From Anisakis pegreffii (lineage: Eukaryota; Nematoda; Chromadorea; Rhabditida; Anisakidae): a DNA stretch of 64,000 nucleotides. The DNA itself is not shown here. Position 1 is the first letter of the stretch. The stretch is from positions 186,001 to 250,000 of the forward strand of contig JAPYMA010000340.1 of assembly GCA_035041965.1 (NCBI GenBank), given 5' to 3'. Below: more notes on the stretch, generated by a model. The model was not told the DNA's origin and searched no databases. It saw nothing but the letters and a program-made list of their open reading frames with translations.

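Larger units (their letters stand above)
53082..63967 (-). other. Introns between Ig14 and Ig1
   Basis: Introns of 158-872 nt between the 5'-class Ig exons, including 60994-61825, 62102-62973 and 63262-63967. No element, RNA gene or further exon was recognised. A short cag repeat lies at about 61018-61035. Confidence 0.6.

Noticed and set aside
1407..64000. Hemicentin or titin/twitchin-like identity
   Set aside because: LG-EGF-EGF-LG-EGF-LG C-terminus fits perlecan; no fibronectin III or kinase domains, and no fibulin-type end, were seen.

Overview
The window is nuclear DNA of an animal, most likely a nematode with long introns. It is AT-rich, its acceptors are short (tttcag, ttatag, ttttag), and almost all of it is occupied by one giant minus-strand gene whose domain order is that of perlecan (UNC-52). 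The gene enters at base 64000 inside an Ig exon and ends at a stop at 1407-1409. The N-terminal half (LDL-receptor and laminin regions in known perlecans) lies outside. I call the nematode from UNC-52-like architecture and gene style, not from a species marker.

Reading along the gene (high to low coordinates): 64000-46444 holds 19 Ig domains, each on one exon (first one cut by the edge). A 42-nt microexon follows at 45404-45445. From 43534 to 33578 come 21 tightly packed single-exon Ig domains, almost all exactly 270 nt, most with an F-G loop of the form T-D-D-I-H-P-G-H. Then come more divergent Ig domains (32931-18689), several split by internal introns at mixed phases. The end is the C-terminal region: LG1-EGF-EGF-LG2-Thr-rich linker-EGF-LG3 (18562-1407). 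I could place exon boundaries for nearly all of this because phases agree from exon to exon. About 50 Ig domains are visible, far more than I know for C. elegans UNC-52 or human perlecan (about 22 Ig).

The most interesting layer is the splicing design. Every Ig exon from 63261 to 30972 is symmetric (phase 1-1), so any subset could be skipped in frame. In the HPGH block most introns carry GCAC motifs just after the 5' splice site. GCAC is the motif bound by MEC-8/RBPMS, and MEC-8 controls alternative Ig exons of unc-52 in C. elegans. One Ig domain has a shared first half (28898-29081) and two interchangeable second halves (27728-27940 and 26188-26397). An alternative C-terminus with its own AATAAA (21746-22081) would give a medium isoform lacking the LG domains.

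Mobile-element relics sit in the long introns of the LG region: two hAT-type elements with target-site duplications (6511-7443, 9744-10116), a 0.5-kb foldback element (5187-5697) and a snap-back repeat carrying a tRNA T-arm (2401-2535). A short plus-strand ORF at 11478-11720 inside the 8-kb intron may be part of a nested gene. No rRNA, intact tRNA or CRISPR array was seen.
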